Position numbers and translations under genes: made by a program. From Candidatus Geothrix skivensis (GTDB lineage Bacteria; Acidobacteriota; Holophagae; Holophagales; Holophagaceae): 64,000 bases of DNA. The DNA is taken from positions 186,001 through 250,000 of the forward strand of contig JADKIO010000005.1 in NCBI GenBank assembly GCA_016721195.1. The letters are read 5' to 3'. Below, one piece after another: positions 56,902 through 64,000 of this stretch. The notes below the pieces were generated by a model. It made no database searches and was not told where the DNA came from. It was given only the letters and a program-made list of their open reading frames with translations. Position 1 is the stretch's first letter, and each line of letters starts with the position of its first letter.

Positions 56902-57732
56902 ATGTTTCGCTGGTTCATGAATGTGTCAGGCCGACTCTCTGGGCGCATTTCGGCCATGGTGGAGGGCCTTCCCCTCGACTCGGAGGAGAAGACGCGGCTT
57001 CGACTCTTCATGGCCTTCCTGCTGCTCGGTGTCCCCACCATGCTGGCCTTCGGGGTCTACAACTGCCTCCAGTCCAACTGGGCCCTGGGGGGGGTGGTCT
57101 TCGCCATGGCCCTGAGTCTGGTGTTGGCCTGGTCGCTGCTGAAACGGCTCCAGAGTGGCGTCTGGCTCTACCGCATCAACATCGTGTTCTTCGCCGGGAT
57201 GCTGCTCTACATGGCGGTCATCGGGGGAAACGACGGCTCCAAGGCCATGTGGCTCTTCACGTTTCCGCTGATCGCCTTCTTTCTCCTGAGCACCATCGAA
57301 GGTCTGGTCTGGACCGTGGCAATGTTCCTGGGGGCTTGCTGCATTTTCTGGCTGCCGCACCTGGGCGCTAGGAAACACGTCTACTCCGGGCAGTTCACCA
57401 CCCGGTTCGTGACGGTCTACATCATCCTTGCCGTGGTCGCCTGCTGGTTCGAGGTCCTCCGGCGGCACTACCGGAAGGGCATGGATGCCGAGCATCAGCG
57501 TCTGCTGGCGGAGCAATCCGCCCTCCAGGAGGCCTTGTCCCAGGTGCGGCAGCTCAGTGGCCTGCTGCCCATCTGCGCCTGCTGCAAGAAGGTGCGGGAC
57601 GATCGGGGCTACTGGACCCAGATCGAGTCCTACATCCGCGACCATTCCGAAGCGGAGTTCAGCCATGGCCTCTGCCCGGATTGCGGCGAGGACCTGTATC
57701 CGGGCATGTGGAAATCCACGAAGCTGCTCTGA
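56902..57732 (+). CDS. Six-span membrane protein with C-terminal Cys-rich motif
   Basis: A 276-residue protein. About six membrane spans fill residues 30-190 (LRLFMAFLLLGVPTMLAFGV onward). After a coiled-coil linker (about 197-220, EQSALQEALSQVRQLSG), the C-terminus has LLPICACCKKVRDDRGYW and HGLCPDCGEDLY. The pattern CxxC...CxxC with a WxQIExYI stretch between is known at the end of bacterial PAS or receiver proteins. It resembles a membrane sensor lacking the usual kinase. Start is ATG 56902 after GAGGT; upstream ATG 56836 is possible. Confidence 0.7.
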   Translation: MFRWFMNVSGRLSGRISAMVEGLPLDSEEKTRLRLFMAFLLLGVPTMLAFGVYNCLQSNWALGGVVFAMALSLVLAWSLLKRLQSGVWLYRINIVFFAGMLLYMAVIGGNDGSKAMWLFTFPLIAFFLLSTIEGLVWTVAMFLGACCIFWLPHLGARKHVYSGQFTTRFVTVYIILAVVACWFEVLRRHYRKGMDAEHQRLLAEQSALQEALSQVRQLSGLLPICACCKKVRDDRGYWTQIESYIRDHSEAEFSHGLCPDCGEDLYPGMWKSTKLL

Positions 57733-57751
57733 CTTGACCCCTGGCGGAACA

Positions 57752-57781
57752 GGATCGCCGGCAGGCCGGCTCCGATTTTTT
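57752..57781 (+). terminator. Terminator after the membrane protein gene
   Basis: Stem GGA..GCCGG-CAGG-CCGGC..TCC followed by GATTTTTT. A good rho-independent site with a small bulge. Confidence 0.6.
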
Positions 57782-57808
57782 AGGCTGGGCGCTCCTGCTT
57801 CTTCCTCA

Positions 57809-57829
57809 CCACGCACATCCTGTGCGTGG
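57809..57829. repeat. Nine-bp perfect hairpin
   Basis: CCACGCACA-TCC-TGTGCGTGG, followed by a second smaller hairpin (GCGGGCTTCGCCTGC). Lies between the terminator above and the DUF2203 gene end. Could be a terminator for the minus strand or a repeat-family element. Confidence 0.4.
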
Positions 57830-57879
57830 CCCTGCGGGCTTCGCCTGCGGCAAAGTGGGCCTGTGCTCCCGCTCCGCCC

Positions 57880-58242
57880 TTAGGCCTGTACGCCCGGCCT
57901 CTGGTCAGCGGGCACGCGGGAGCGGAACCCGCCTTCGTAGCTGTGCCAGTGGCTCAGCTCGGTTTCGGGATAGGCCCAGCACCAGTAGCCGTCGCCGGAA
58001 TCGAAATCCACCAGCCAGAGCCCCTTCACTTCGGCCTCCAGGTCCTGCATGCTCTGCTGCCAGCTCTGCACCAGGGTCTGCAGGCGTTCCCGCAAGTCCT
58101 CCGCCCGGGTCTCGTCCTGGGCCTCTTCGGCCTGGCTCAGTTCCTCGGCGAGACTGGCGGCCAGCGTGTAGACGGGTCCCGTGGTGGCCATCACCTGGGG
58201 CATCATGGCCTTCGCTTCATCCAGGGTGAAAATGCGGCCCAT
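57880..58242 (-). CDS. DUF2203 family protein
   Basis: A 120-residue cytosolic protein matching DUF2203: it begins MGRIFTLDEAKAMMPQVMAT, has a helical middle and ends with VKGLWLVDFDSGDGYWCWAY and EGGFRSRVPADQ. Function of the family is not known. Start ATG 58242 has GGAGG five bases upstream. The divergent gene starts only 28 bases away. Confidence 0.85.
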   Translation of the reverse strand: MGRIFTLDEAKAMMPQVMATTGPVYTLAASLAEELSQAEEAQDETRAEDLRERLQTLVQSWQQSMQDLEAEVKGLWLVDFDSGDGYWCWAYPETELSHWHSYEGGFRSRVPADQRPGVQA

Positions 58243-58270
58243 GGTGCCTCCAATACCCCATGATAAACCC

Positions 58271-58963
58271 ATGCGGTTCGTGCCCCTGCTTCCGTCGAGT
58301 ATTGACCCCGAGCCCTGGCTGTCCCTGGCGCCCCTGACGCTGCAATGGGACGGCATCCTGGGGGCCGGATGGCCCCCAGCCGTGCGCCGGGGGCTGGCCA
58401 TCCATGCCATGCATCTGCCGGGCCTGGCTCCCGTCGAAGAGGCGCTGGAGGTGCTCAGGCATGGGCTCGGCCTCGATTTTCTGGTCCTGCCCGTCCGCAA
58501 GCCGACCAACCGGGAAGCCGGCTTCCGCCTGCTGGGCCAGCTGGAGACCCTGCTGGAGGCCACCTCGGGGCGCGGCACCAAGCTGGCCCTGCGGTTGGAT
58601 GCCGGGGCCGAGACGCCCGTTCTGGCCCTGCTCCGCGAAGCCCATGGCGAGGCCGTCGGATTCTGCTGGCACCCCGGCATCCAGGACGCCGAGATCCTGG
58701 CGGATCGGCTCTGGTGCGGCGTCTGCGACTCCCATACGGACCTCCATCCGCTGCAGTCCCTGGGCTACCGCTGGGACATGGCCCTGGCCGCCGGGAGCCC
58801 GGAGGTGTTCCTTGCACAGGCCTCTGCGCTGGAGATGGCCCACCCACCCGTGCTGTTCCCCGCCCAGATGCCCGCCACGGCCCTGGGCCGGCCCGTGGTG
58901 CCGGATGATGGTGTGGTGCTGGGTCAACACCTGCTGTCTGGCGAGCCGCGGGTTCGCCCATGA
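58271..58963 (+). CDS. Uncharacterised protein coupled to lpxB
   Basis: I do not recognise this 230-residue protein. It has alternating strand/helix text (DFLVLPVRK, LALRLDAGAE, VGFCWHP, LWCGVCDSHTDLHPLQ) suggestive of a TIM-barrel or sugar-phosphate isomerase-like fold, with His and Asp residues clustered in CDSHTDLH. Its end overlaps the lpxB start (ATGA), so the two are made together, suggesting a part in lipid A or envelope sugar metabolism, which is inference. The ATG lacks a clear ribosome site and has only 28 bases to the divergent gene. Confidence 0.75.
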   Translation: MRFVPLLPSSIDPEPWLSLAPLTLQWDGILGAGWPPAVRRGLAIHAMHLPGLAPVEEALEVLRHGLGLDFLVLPVRKPTNREAGFRLLGQLETLLEATSGRGTKLALRLDAGAETPVLALLREAHGEAVGFCWHPGIQDAEILADRLWCGVCDSHTDLHPLQSLGYRWDMALAAGSPEVFLAQASALEMAHPPVLFPAQMPATALGRPVVPDDGVVLGQHLLSGEPRVRP

Positions 58964-60087
58964 CGCAGACCCTGCTCGTTGTCGCCGGCGAGGACTCCGG
59001 CGATCTGCATGGCGCGGAGCTCCTGCGGGAGCTGAAGGCGCGGCGACCGGAGCTGCGGATCATCGGCGTGGGCGGCCCGCGCATGACGCCCTTCCTGGAC
59101 CGCAAGCTGGCCGACGTGAAAGACCTGGCCGTGGTGGGCTTCATCGAGGTCATCAAGCACCTGCCGCGGCTGAACCGGCTCTTCAAGCAGATCCTGGTGG
59201 CTGCGGAGGAAGAGGGCATCTCTGGCGCCCTGCTCATCGACTACCCGGGCTTCAACCTGCGGCTGGCCAAGGCCCTGCGCAAGCAGCAACCTGCCGTGCA
59301 GCTGTTCCAGTACGTGTGTCCCCAGGTGTGGGCTTGGAAGAAGGGGCGCATCCCGGAGATCGGCCGCACGCTGGATACCCTCTACTGCCTGTTCGACTTC
59401 GAACCGGAGCTGTTCCTCGGGTTGCCCGTGGACGCTCGTTTCGTGGGCCATCCCCTGGTGGAACTGGTGAAGCCTGAATGCGATCGCGAAACCTTCTTCC
59501 GCGAGACGGGGCTGGATCCGCGCAGACCAGTGGTGGCCCTGTTGCCGGGCAGCCGCAGTGGCGAGATCCAGCGCCTTCTGCCGCCCATGGCCCAGCTGGC
59601 CCGGCGCTGGGAGAAAGAGCGCCCCGAGGTCCAGTGGGTGCTGCCGGTGGCGCCCACGCTGGCTCCCGCCTTCATCCGCTCCTTCTGCGGCGGTGCCGCT
59701 GTGCAACTGGTCGAGGGCCGCACCTATGCCGCCCGGGCCTACGCGGAAGCGGCCCTGGTGGCCTCCGGCACGGCCACCCTGGAGACCGCCCTGCTGGGCA
59801 CGCCCTTCGCCATCGTCTACAGACTGAACGCCCTCACCTACCAACTGGCCCGGCGCATCGTGAAGGTCCCCCACTTCGGCCTGGCCAACGTGGTGGCCCG
59901 TCGCCTGGTGGCGCCCGAACTGTTGCAGGACGAGGTCAATGCCGAGCGACTGGGGGTGGAGCTGGCGCGGCTGCTGGAGCCGGCAGCGGCAAGGCGGATT
60001 CGCGCCGAGCTGGGGGAGGTGCGCGGGCACCTGGGCGCGCCAGGGGCCGCGGGCCGGGTGGCGGAGGACCTGCTCCGAAAGCTGTGA
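58960..60087 (+). CDS. lpxB: Lipid-A-disaccharide synthase LpxB
   Basis: LpxB joins UDP-diacylglucosamine and lipid X to make the lipid A disaccharide on the inner membrane. The 375-residue protein has family text from the start (LLVVAGEDSGDLHGAELL), LLIDYPGFNLRLAK, the conserved YVCPQVWAWKKGRI and the C-terminal GTATLETALLGTPFAIVYR. Length is normal (about 380). Its ATG overlaps the stop of the preceding gene. It shows the cell has LPS-type lipid A. Confidence 0.95.
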   Translation: MTQTLLVVAGEDSGDLHGAELLRELKARRPELRIIGVGGPRMTPFLDRKLADVKDLAVVGFIEVIKHLPRLNRLFKQILVAAEEEGISGALLIDYPGFNLRLAKALRKQQPAVQLFQYVCPQVWAWKKGRIPEIGRTLDTLYCLFDFEPELFLGLPVDARFVGHPLVELVKPECDRETFFRETGLDPRRPVVALLPGSRSGEIQRLLPPMAQLARRWEKERPEVQWVLPVAPTLAPAFIRSFCGGAAVQLVEGRTYAARAYAEAALVASGTATLETALLGTPFAIVYRLNALTYQLARRIVKVPHFGLANVVARRLVAPELLQDEVNAERLGVELARLLEPAAARRIRAELGEVRGHLGAPGAAGRVAEDLLRKL

Positions 60088-60147
60088 AAGGGTCGACCGT
60101 CCGGCCCGGATGCGACGCAGGTTGATGTCAGACGCGACCAATGGGTC

Positions 60148-60153
60148 TAGAAT
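60148..60153 (+). promoter_or_regulatory. Possible -10 element (TAGAAT) of the YajG-like gene
   Basis: TAGAAT about 88 bases before the ATG, with TTGATG upstream at a longer than ideal spacing. Tentative. Confidence 0.3.
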
Positions 60154-60241
60154 CCCTGCAGCGGTTGTCCCCCAAGGGCCAGCGTGTTCCCGATCCTCGC
60201 CAAGTCGGGCATCGGCCTTCCCCATTGCAAGAGGAGCTGCC

Positions 60242-60844
60242 ATGAAGCCTCTCCAGCTAACCGCAGTGTTGGTTGCCAGCCTGCTGTCGACCGGCTGTGC
60301 CTTGACGACGGATCGCATCAGCCTGGAATACCGGCCCATGGCCGGAACCCAGGTGGTCCAGGGCGCCGAAGGGATCACGGTGCAGGTGGCCGTGAAGGAC
60401 CTCCGGGCGGACAGGACGCGGGTGAGCTGCAAGAAGAATGGGTTCGGCATGGAGATGGCGCCAATCCTCGCCGAAGAGGATCCCGCCATCACGATCAGGC
60501 GTGCGCTCGAGGCCGAGCTGAAGGCCCGGGGATTCCAGATCGGCACGGAGGCCATCGTTTCGATCCAATCGGATATCACGCGCTTCTGGAATGATCACAA
60601 GACCGGGTTCTTCGCCGGCGACTCGGTGGCCGATCTGAACATGTCGGTCGCCGTGAAGAACAGGGCTGGTGACATTACCCTCTTCACCAAGCAGATCGGC
60701 GCCCAGGGCATCGAGTCGAACATCCAGATCCAGGGTGGCAACAACGCCAAGCTCGCCCTCGACAAGGCCCTGGCCAACGGCGTCAGGCTGCTCTTCGAGG
60801 ATCCTGCCTTTCTCGAGGCGCTGCTTAAGGCCCGGAGTTCTTGA
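60242..60844 (+). CDS. YajG-like lipoprotein
   Basis: A 200-residue lipoprotein: signal MKPLQLTAVLVASLLSTGCA with lipobox STGC. The mature part has the YajG-like pattern: two similar beta-alpha halves, ITVQVAVKDLRADRT and VADLNMSVAVKNRAG. Family members are outer-membrane lipoproteins of unknown function. ATG 60242 follows AGGAG. Confidence 0.8.
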   Translation: MKPLQLTAVLVASLLSTGCALTTDRISLEYRPMAGTQVVQGAEGITVQVAVKDLRADRTRVSCKKNGFGMEMAPILAEEDPAITIRRALEAELKARGFQIGTEAIVSIQSDITRFWNDHKTGFFAGDSVADLNMSVAVKNRAGDITLFTKQIGAQGIESNIQIQGGNNAKLALDKALANGVRLLFEDPAFLEALLKARSS

Positions 60845-60911
60845 TCCCCTTTCCCCCCAGCCAGGCCTAAACTTTGCCCCCTGTGGCGGCATCAAAGCCA
60901 TGGAGGTGCCC

Positions 60912-61430
60912 ATGAATCCCCTATTCCTTGCGATCCCCCTCTTCGCCTTGCAGGCTCCCCCGGCCACTCTCCCTGAGGTAGAGGCCAGGGAACTGGCCCA
61001 GGCCCCCCGGGGCCCCATGGTTCCCCCGGTCCGTGATGCCGGGGCCGAACAGGGGATCCTGGGCCAGGCCCGGCGCAGTGCCCGCCGGGGCCCCTCCATT
61101 CCGGCCCTGCAGCTGCCCGCCGGCAGCGTCCGGGTGCAGGACAAGGTTCCGGACCTGAGCGGGTGGCGGGCCTATGCCATCGAGGTGCCCGGTGGCGGCA
61201 CGGTGAAGGCCCACGTGGTGGAAGGCCGGAAGGGCTGGTTCCGGGTGCTGGGCGTCAATGCCTGGGGCCGGGAGGAGGAGGGGCTCCTCCAGAACCGGAT
61301 CCCCACCGGTGAGCCCCAGGCCACCTACAAGAATCCAAGCAAGGAGAGCCGCACGGTCTACTTCATCGTCGATACGCTCGACCTCAACATGGTGGGGGAG
61401 GCCTTCACGCTGGAGGTCACTCGCGGCTAG
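60912..61430 (+). CDS. Uncharacterised secreted protein
   Basis: A 172-residue protein with a short signal (MNPLFLAIPLFALQ, then APP). The C-terminal 100 residues form a beta-sandwich-like domain (WRAYAIEVPGGGTVKAHVVE, TVYFIVDTLDLNMVGEAFTL) resembling pre-peptidase-like carbohydrate or pepsin-like accessory domains. No catalytic motif. ATG 60912 with GGAGGT; the in-frame ATG four codons upstream again carries the ribosome site. Confidence 0.65.
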   Translation: MNPLFLAIPLFALQAPPATLPEVEARELAQAPRGPMVPPVRDAGAEQGILGQARRSARRGPSIPALQLPAGSVRVQDKVPDLSGWRAYAIEVPGGGTVKAHVVEGRKGWFRVLGVNAWGREEEGLLQNRIPTGEPQATYKNPSKESRTVYFIVDTLDLNMVGEAFTLEVTRG

Positions 61431-61889
61431 CCAGCCCCCATTGGGAATCGCCCAATCCCGGCAGGGGCCGTTCGTGATGGGTTTCCCAGACCTGCCTTCG
61501 CCTGGTATGGGGACGCCTCTGTTCGGGGGGGTGTCTCCCACGGGCGGGTATGGGGTCGAACCACTAGCCGGGGTGGAAAGTTAGTCCTGTTTCTTGGCGG
61601 GTCCGCCTCGGGCCCCGGGTGCCCTGGCTGGGAGTCCCTGACGTCGGCCCGGCGCCGCCTGGGCTCGCCGGGCCGGGGGGGGGGGGGGCGAGGGGGGCAG
61701 GGCGGGCGGGATTTGGGCCGGGGCCGCGCGGGAGCCGGCCGCACTAGGGGAGTTCCGGTCCAGAGGCGGGTGGTCCTGGGGGTTCGGCTGTCGGGCCAAG
61801 ATTGGGATGAGCGGCCTCCTGGCCCAGTTCCGACCGAGCGGATTCAGGATCAGCGGGGTGGCCGTAGGGGCATCGGCCCGGGGCTGAGT
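61431..61889. other. Intergenic G-rich region with a 14-G run
   Basis: About 460 bases without a convincing gene. The plus strand is markedly G-rich, with 14 consecutive G at 61675-61688 followed by GGGGGG and GGGCGGGCGGG, a potential G-quadruplex. Open frames through it encode Pro/Arg- or Gly-rich text. No RNA family recognised. Confidence 0.5.
61675..61708 (+). repeat. Poly-G tract and G-quadruplex-like motif
   Basis: 14 G, then CGA, 6 G, CAGGGCGGGCGGG. At least four G3+ runs with short loops, sufficient for intramolecular quadruplex. The exact run length may be uncertain. Confidence 0.5.
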
Positions 61890-63050
61890 CTAGTGCAGCC
61901 GCTGGGGGAAGGCGTCCTTGAAGGTGCTGCGCAGGGTCTCCGGGGCCTTGGCCCAGGCCCTGGCGGCCAGGGCGCGGCTCGCGTAGACCCCGAAGCAGGC
62001 CTGCCAGAGCCGGAAGCCATCCTTCCGGAGGTAGGGCAGGATCAGGATGTCTGCACCCCTGGAACCGGCGGCGCGGGCCACCTGCTTCAGGCCCAGGGCC
62101 CGACCAGAGACCACCAGCCGCAGGGTCCAGGAGCCTTCCGGAGCCGCCTCCCGCAGGGTTTCCCCCCGGTGCAGGGCCTCGGGCAGGTCCATGCGGTCCA
62201 GGGGCTTGAGGGCCTCCTCAGGATCCAGCAGATCCTTCTCCGTAAGTACCCGCCGGGGCGCCTCCACCCGCACCTCCAGGCTGCGGGAGGAGCCCCCCAG
62301 GAGGTTGCTGACGCTCAGGGTGTAGACCGTGGTCCGCTCCGGCACCACGGCGATGCTGGACTGGCCGTCCAGCTCCAGTCCGCCGGGCTCCAGGCGCACC
62401 TTGGCGTTGCCCTGGCAGAGCCACTTCAGGTCCACCTGTTCGCCGGGCTTCACCACCGTGCGGCTGGCCTCGAAGGTGCAGACCGTGGCCGAGGCGGTCG
62501 GCAGGGCGGCCGTCACCCGGCCCAGCACCGACACCTCCACCGTGCGGCTCTGGCCCCCCGCGGCGTTGTTCGCCGTGATGGTGTAGCGGGTGCTCTCCAG
62601 GGGCGTGACCGTGACTTCGCTCTTGCCGTCCAGCTCCAGGCCGCCGGGCTCCAGGCGCACCTTGGCACTGCCGGCGCACTCCCACTTGAGCACCACGGGC
62701 TCCCCCGGCAGCACGGCCCTGGTGCTGGCGTCAAAGGTGCAGATCCGAGCCGGCTCGCCGAGGGCCAGGCCGGGAATGACGCGAACTTCGGTCTGGCCCA
62801 GCTCCTGGCCGCCGAGCCGGGCGTCGAAGATGCGATAGGTGGTGGTGTAGGCGGGCCTCAGGGTGACCTGGTGTTTCCCGGGCAGCACCATGCCACCCGG
62901 TTCCAGCCTGACCAGCGGCACCTGGGGGCAGGTCCAGGTCAGCAGCGTGGAATCGCCCGGTCGGACCTCCCGGGGTTCGAGGGTCAGGGTGCAGGGCGGC
63001 TGGGGCTGCAGAAGGAGGATTGCCCAGGCCAAGGGAAGGGGATGGATCAT
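61890..63050 (-). CDS. Secreted protein with three Ig-like repeats and SPOR-like end
   Basis: A 386-residue exported protein. After a signal (MIHPLPLAWAILLLQ) come three repeats of about 73 residues, each starting with a CTF/CTL motif, with a second Cys near LKWxC and the conserved VRLEPGGLELDG; repeats 2 and 3 are nearly alike. Each pair of Cys could form a disulfide. A linker (about 265-310) leads to a C-terminal domain (about 318-386) reading SWTLRLVVSGRALGLKQVAR ... FGVYASRALAARAWA, similar to SPOR peptidoglycan-binding domains. Suggests a cell-wall-linked adhesion or scaffold protein. Start ATG 63050 chosen over TTG at 63071. Confidence 0.78.
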   Translation of the reverse strand: MIHPLPLAWAILLLQPQPPCTLTLEPREVRPGDSTLLTWTCPQVPLVRLEPGGMVLPGKHQVTLRPAYTTTYRIFDARLGGQELGQTEVRVIPGLALGEPARICTFDASTRAVLPGEPVVLKWECAGSAKVRLEPGGLELDGKSEVTVTPLESTRYTITANNAAGGQSRTVEVSVLGRVTAALPTASATVCTFEASRTVVKPGEQVDLKWLCQGNAKVRLEPGGLELDGQSSIAVVPERTTVYTLSVSNLLGGSSRSLEVRVEAPRRVLTEKDLLDPEEALKPLDRMDLPEALHRGETLREAAPEGSWTLRLVVSGRALGLKQVARAAGSRGADILILPYLRKDGFRLWQACFGVYASRALAARAWAKAPETLRSTFKDAFPQRLH

Positions 63051-63201
63051 CTGAAGAGTGTAGTCGCTCAAGCAGCGCTGCCCAGGTGGGGCCTAGACAG
63101 CCGTTAAGGAAGGATTACCATTGCATCTGTTTCAAGCATTGTAGGGCCTTCGTCTGGGCGGAATGGTCGACAGCTGAAGGTGTAACTCTCCTGCAGCTCC
63201 C

Positions 63202-64000
63202 ATGGCTCAACTGACTGATTGTTCACTTCGGCCTGGTGATGTGGTTGGCCGTTACCGGGTGGATGACTTTGTCGCCGAAGGCGGCATGGGGCAGGTCTTC
63301 CGGGCCTGGGACAGCACCCTGGAGCGCCGCGTGGCCCTCAAGGTCATTCGCGCGGACCACGCCGGCGAGAAGGCCGCCCTGATCCGGTTCCAGCGGGAGG
63401 CCCAGATCCTGGCCAAGCTGGATCACCCGGGCATCTGCCATGTCTATGACTGGCTGGATCACTCCGGAACCCTGGTCATGGCCATGGAATGGGTGGATGG
63501 CGAGCCGCTGTCGAAGATGATCGAGCGGGGCCCCCTGCCGGTGCCGCAGGTGCTGCGCCTCCTGAAGGAAGTGGCCCTGGCCCTGGCGGCCGCCCACGGC
63601 AAGGGCGTCATCCACCGCGACCTGAAGCCCTCGAACATCCTGATCACGCCGGAGGGAGCCGCCAAGATCCTCGACTTCGGGTTGGCCAAGTCCCTGGGCG
63701 CAGCCGCTGCGGAGGATTCCGAACACCCGGGAGCCTCACCTGGGGGCGAGGAGGATTCGACCGTCGAAGCCAGTGATCCCATCACCGCCCTGAGCCAGCC
63801 GGGCACGATCCTGGGGACCCGCGGCTTTCTGGCGCCGGAGCTGCTGATGGGGGAGGGCGGGTCCGCCCGGGCGGATATGTACGCCCTGGGCGTCCTGGCC
63901 TTCATGGCCCTCACGGGTGAGCCGAATCATCCCCACCAGGTGGACGGTAACCCCTGGGCCCGAAGGCTGCTGAAGCGGCGCGCCGGTTCGGGTGCCCATC
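63202..64000 (+). CDS. Ser/Thr protein kinase, C-terminus beyond window
   Basis: The Hanks-type kinase domain starts at about residue 17. The glycine loop is VAEGGMGQVF, the ATP lysine is in VALKVI (about 46), the catalytic loop is HRDLKPSN (about 139-146), DFG is in ILDFGLAK (about 157) and the APE equivalent is FLAPELL. Between DFG and APE lies an unusual extra insertion (about residues 163-200, Gly/Glu/Ser-rich). The protein continues past the window; typical members have a transmembrane segment and a sensor domain later. It is divergent from the Ig-like/SPOR gene. Confidence 0.9.
   Translation, partial: MAQLTDCSLRPGDVVGRYRVDDFVAEGGMGQVFRAWDSTLERRVALKVIRADHAGEKAALIRFQREAQILAKLDHPGICHVYDWLDHSGTLVMAMEWVDGEPLSKMIERGPLPVPQVLRLLKEVALALAAAHGKGVIHRDLKPSNILITPEGAAKILDFGLAKSLGAAAAEDSEHPGASPGGEEDSTVEASDPITALSQPGTILGTRGFLAPELLMGEGGSARADMYALGVLAFMALTGEPNHPHQVDGNPWARRLLKRRAGSGAH

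Overview
The window is about 64 kb of GC-rich chromosomal DNA, densely packed with short operons and frequent strand switches. LpxB, a periplasmic NapA/NapB pair, Tat and lipoprotein signals and an outer-membrane barrel protein point to a Gram-negative bacterium. The mix (napAB, actP with its partners, a PIG-L/symporter operon, many secreted peptidases and amidases) fits an Acidobacteriota-type heterotroph such as a Holophaga/Geothrix relative. That placement rests on remembered resemblance, not a search. I see no transposase, integrase, phage module, CRISPR array or rRNA.

Layout. 0-5.1 kb (minus): truncated radical SAM gene, an unknown membrane protein, and napA-napB. 5.3-12.3 kb: AEC carrier, secreted amidohydrolase with a SnoaL-like tail, then tesA divergent from ybbA-ybbP, the same arrangement as in E. 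coli. 12.3-16.7 kb (minus): a translationally coupled trio of PIG-L deacetylase, a 42-residue membrane peptide absent from standard ORF calls, and a sodium:solute symporter. 17-20 kb: a lipase-like hydrolase and an M24 peptidase. 20.3-26.6 kb: an acetate module (DUF485 protein and ActP, facing an exonuclease, a cNMP/CBS/DUF294 sensor and an acyl-CoA synthetase). 26.8-36.7 kb: U32 peptidase, HI0933-type flavoprotein, hydrolase, barrel protein, TetR regulator, molybdenum hydroxylase (two subunits) and an initiator tRNA. Most genes here carry single-base frameshifts, and the tRNA shows indels too.

36.8-44 kb: M1 peptidase, pyrF, pnuC, B12-binding radical SAM protein. 44-50 kb: PilZ protein, purL, glnA. 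50-54.4 kb: phospholipase-B-like hydrolase, amidase, two small secreted proteins. 54.4-57.7 kb: AraC regulator, purQ, purS, an alkyltransferase-like protein, a membrane sensor-like protein. 57.9-64 kb: DUF2203 protein, an unknown gene coupled to lpxB, a YajG-like lipoprotein, a G-rich gap, a triple Ig-like/SPOR-like protein and the start of a Ser/Thr kinase.

Themes: peptide, amide and glycan scavenging by exported hydrolases; acetate uptake and activation; nitrate reduction; and purine and pyrimidine synthesis with pur genes scattered. The most unusual signals are the indel cluster at 28.3-36.7 kb (confined to that stretch as far as I can see), the coupled deacetylase/micropeptide/symporter operon, and the acetate module that includes a nucleotide-sensing protein.
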